The notes under the pieces were generated by a model. It did no database searches. It was not told the DNA's origin and saw only the letters and a list, made by a program, of their open reading frames with translations. Shown here piece by piece: positions 30,129 through 30,957 of a stretch of DNA of 30,957 nt (position 1 is its first letter; each line of letters opens with the position of its first letter). Origin of the DNA: JAHDCC01 sp964551835 (GTDB lineage: Bacteria > Actinomycetota > Acidimicrobiia > Acidimicrobiales > SZUA-35). The stretch is from NCBI GenBank assembly GCA_964551835.1, contig CAZKEM010000003.1:1-30957 (forward strand). The letters run 5' to 3'. The translations under genes were made by a program, and so were the position numbers.

Positions 30129-30957
30129 ATGGAGCCCAAAACAGACGACGACGACCAAAACCACTATCTGCCTGACAGTTTTGGTCGCTACAAAGTTAAA
30201 CAAAGAATCGGCCTCGGCGGCTTTGCCTCGGTCTACTCGGCGTTGGACCCCGAGCTCAACAGCATCGTGGCCGTCAAAGTCTTAGCGGACAATCACAGCG
30301 CCGACGGAGAAACCCGACGCCGATTCCTAGAAGAGGCTCGAGTCGCTCGTCAAATAGCAAGCGACCGATTAGTGAACGTTTACGATGTAGGTCAAACCGC
30401 TGACAACCGCCCGTACGTCGTTATGCAATTCGCTGACCGCGGTACGCTCGGTAGTCGCCTCGGCGAAGTCATCGAACCAACCACTCGTGATATTCGGCTG
30501 TTGGTCACTGAACTTGCCACCTGTCTGATGGCGATCCATGAACGAAATATCGTCCACCGCGACATAAAACCATCGAACCTTCTACTCCACTCGTTAAAGG
30601 GTAAGCCAGAAGATACATCAGGGGCTCTTATCCGAACCGACGAACGAGTAGTTCTCGCCGACTTCGGTCTCGCACGAGACATTTCAAGCGGGGTATCTGG
30701 CATGACCATCGCTGGTGGCACAGCCGGATACATGGCCCCCGAACAGCTTAAACCTGACGGCCAACCCGACCACAGAGCCGACCTTTACGCCGCATCATCA
30801 ATCATCGCGGCCATAGCCTGCGGTGTTCACCCCGAACGACTGAACCTGCCTGAAAGTCACCTTCCCCTCCGCTTGAAGAACATTCTGACCGAACACCTAT
30901 CGGTAGATCCAAACAGACGACCAGAGTCAGCCAAAGCGTGGCGGGATCAACTCTTAG
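30129..30957 (+). CDS. Serine/threonine protein kinase (N-terminal part, cut by window end)
   Basis: Hanks-type kinase; 276 residues are visible and the frame is open at the edge. Motifs: Gly-Leu-Gly-Gly-Phe-Ala-Ser-Val at 28-35 (Gly-rich loop), Val-Ala-Val-Lys with Lys50, Glu69 in the C-helix, His-Arg-Asp-Ile-Lys-Pro-Ser-Asn with Asp145 and Asn150, Asp-Phe-Gly at 178-180 and Ala-Pro-Glu at 204-206. All catalytic residues are present. The gap from Asn150 to Asp178 is 28 residues, about 15 longer than usual, because of a polar insert (about 155-172). C-terminal sensor domains, if any, lie outside. ATG 30129 has a strong GAGGAGAGGA ribosome binding site. PknB-like envelope kinases are the nearest thought, without proof. 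Confidence 0.93.
   Translation, partial: MEPKTDDDDQNHYLPDSFGRYKVKQRIGLGGFASVYSALDPELNSIVAVKVLADNHSADGETRRRFLEEARVARQIASDRLVNVYDVGQTADNRPYVVMQFADRGTLGSRLGEVIEPTTRDIRLLVTELATCLMAIHERNIVHRDIKPSNLLLHSLKGKPEDTSGALIRTDERVVLADFGLARDISSGVSGMTIAGGTAGYMAPEQLKPDGQPDHRADLYAASSIIAAIACGVHPERLNLPESHLPLRLKNILTEHLSVDPNRRPESAKAWRDQLL

Overview
The window looks like chromosomal DNA of a member of the Actinomycetota with only moderate G+C content. An Acidimicrobiia-type lineage is my best guess, but that is inference from gene content and not a phylogeny. The supporting genes are an MtrA-MtrB two-component pair with a GerMN lipoprotein, an LppM-type lipoprotein, a DUF3040 membrane protein beside DinB, a PimB-like mannosyltransferase next to a small membrane protein and an SRPBCC protein (an order that resembles the mycobacterial Rv2185c-Rv2188c region), ergothioneine genes egtB-egtD, a ROK glucokinase and a Ser/Thr protein kinase. 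Starts are often GTG or TTG. I see no insertion sequence, phage module or CRISPR array.

Layout. Bases 1-3210 carry the tail of an unidentified gene (+), DUF3040 (-), an LppM-like lipoprotein (+) and dinB (-). Bases 3339-7641 are plus-strand: a two-TM protein, an inositol-monophosphatase-family enzyme, then the overlapping trio mtrA-mtrB-GerMN lipoprotein. Bases 7652-15059 hold a long minus-strand run, read from right to left: a small Cys-rich protein, queG, a pimB-like glycosyltransferase, a four-TM protein, an SRPBCC protein, an SMC-like coiled-coil protein without a Walker A, glucokinase and phosphofructokinase. Bases 15169-19094 hold an alcohol dehydrogenase (+), egtD and egtB (-) and queF (+). 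Bases 19122-22571 encode a 1149-residue coiled-coil protein that ends in a degenerate NYN/PIN nuclease domain. trpD follows, then the RNase P RNA gene (+), then a minus-strand group: CdsZ-type zinc-ribbon protein, membrane protein, and a class A penicillin-binding protein broken by an in-frame TAG. The right end has a possible GAF-fold protein with a ParB-like N-terminal motif, a secreted trypsin-like protease, a CAU tRNA and the start of a Ser/Thr kinase.

Functional themes. Envelope control and synthesis are well represented (MtrAB, GerMN protein, PimB-like enzyme, class A PBP, protease, kinase, LppM-like protein). Others are upper glycolysis (glucokinase plus PFK), thiol protection (ergothioneine), queuosine in tRNA (queF and queG, in separate transcription units), tryptophan synthesis, tRNA processing (RNase P) and translesion synthesis (DinB).

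The points most worth a second look are the nonsense codon in the PBP, the giant NYN protein that has lost acidic active-site positions, the altered PRPP loop of TrpD, the dehydrogenase that lacks structural-zinc cysteines, the SMC-like protein without a P-loop, and two convergent gene pairs that share a single CTAG as both stop codons.
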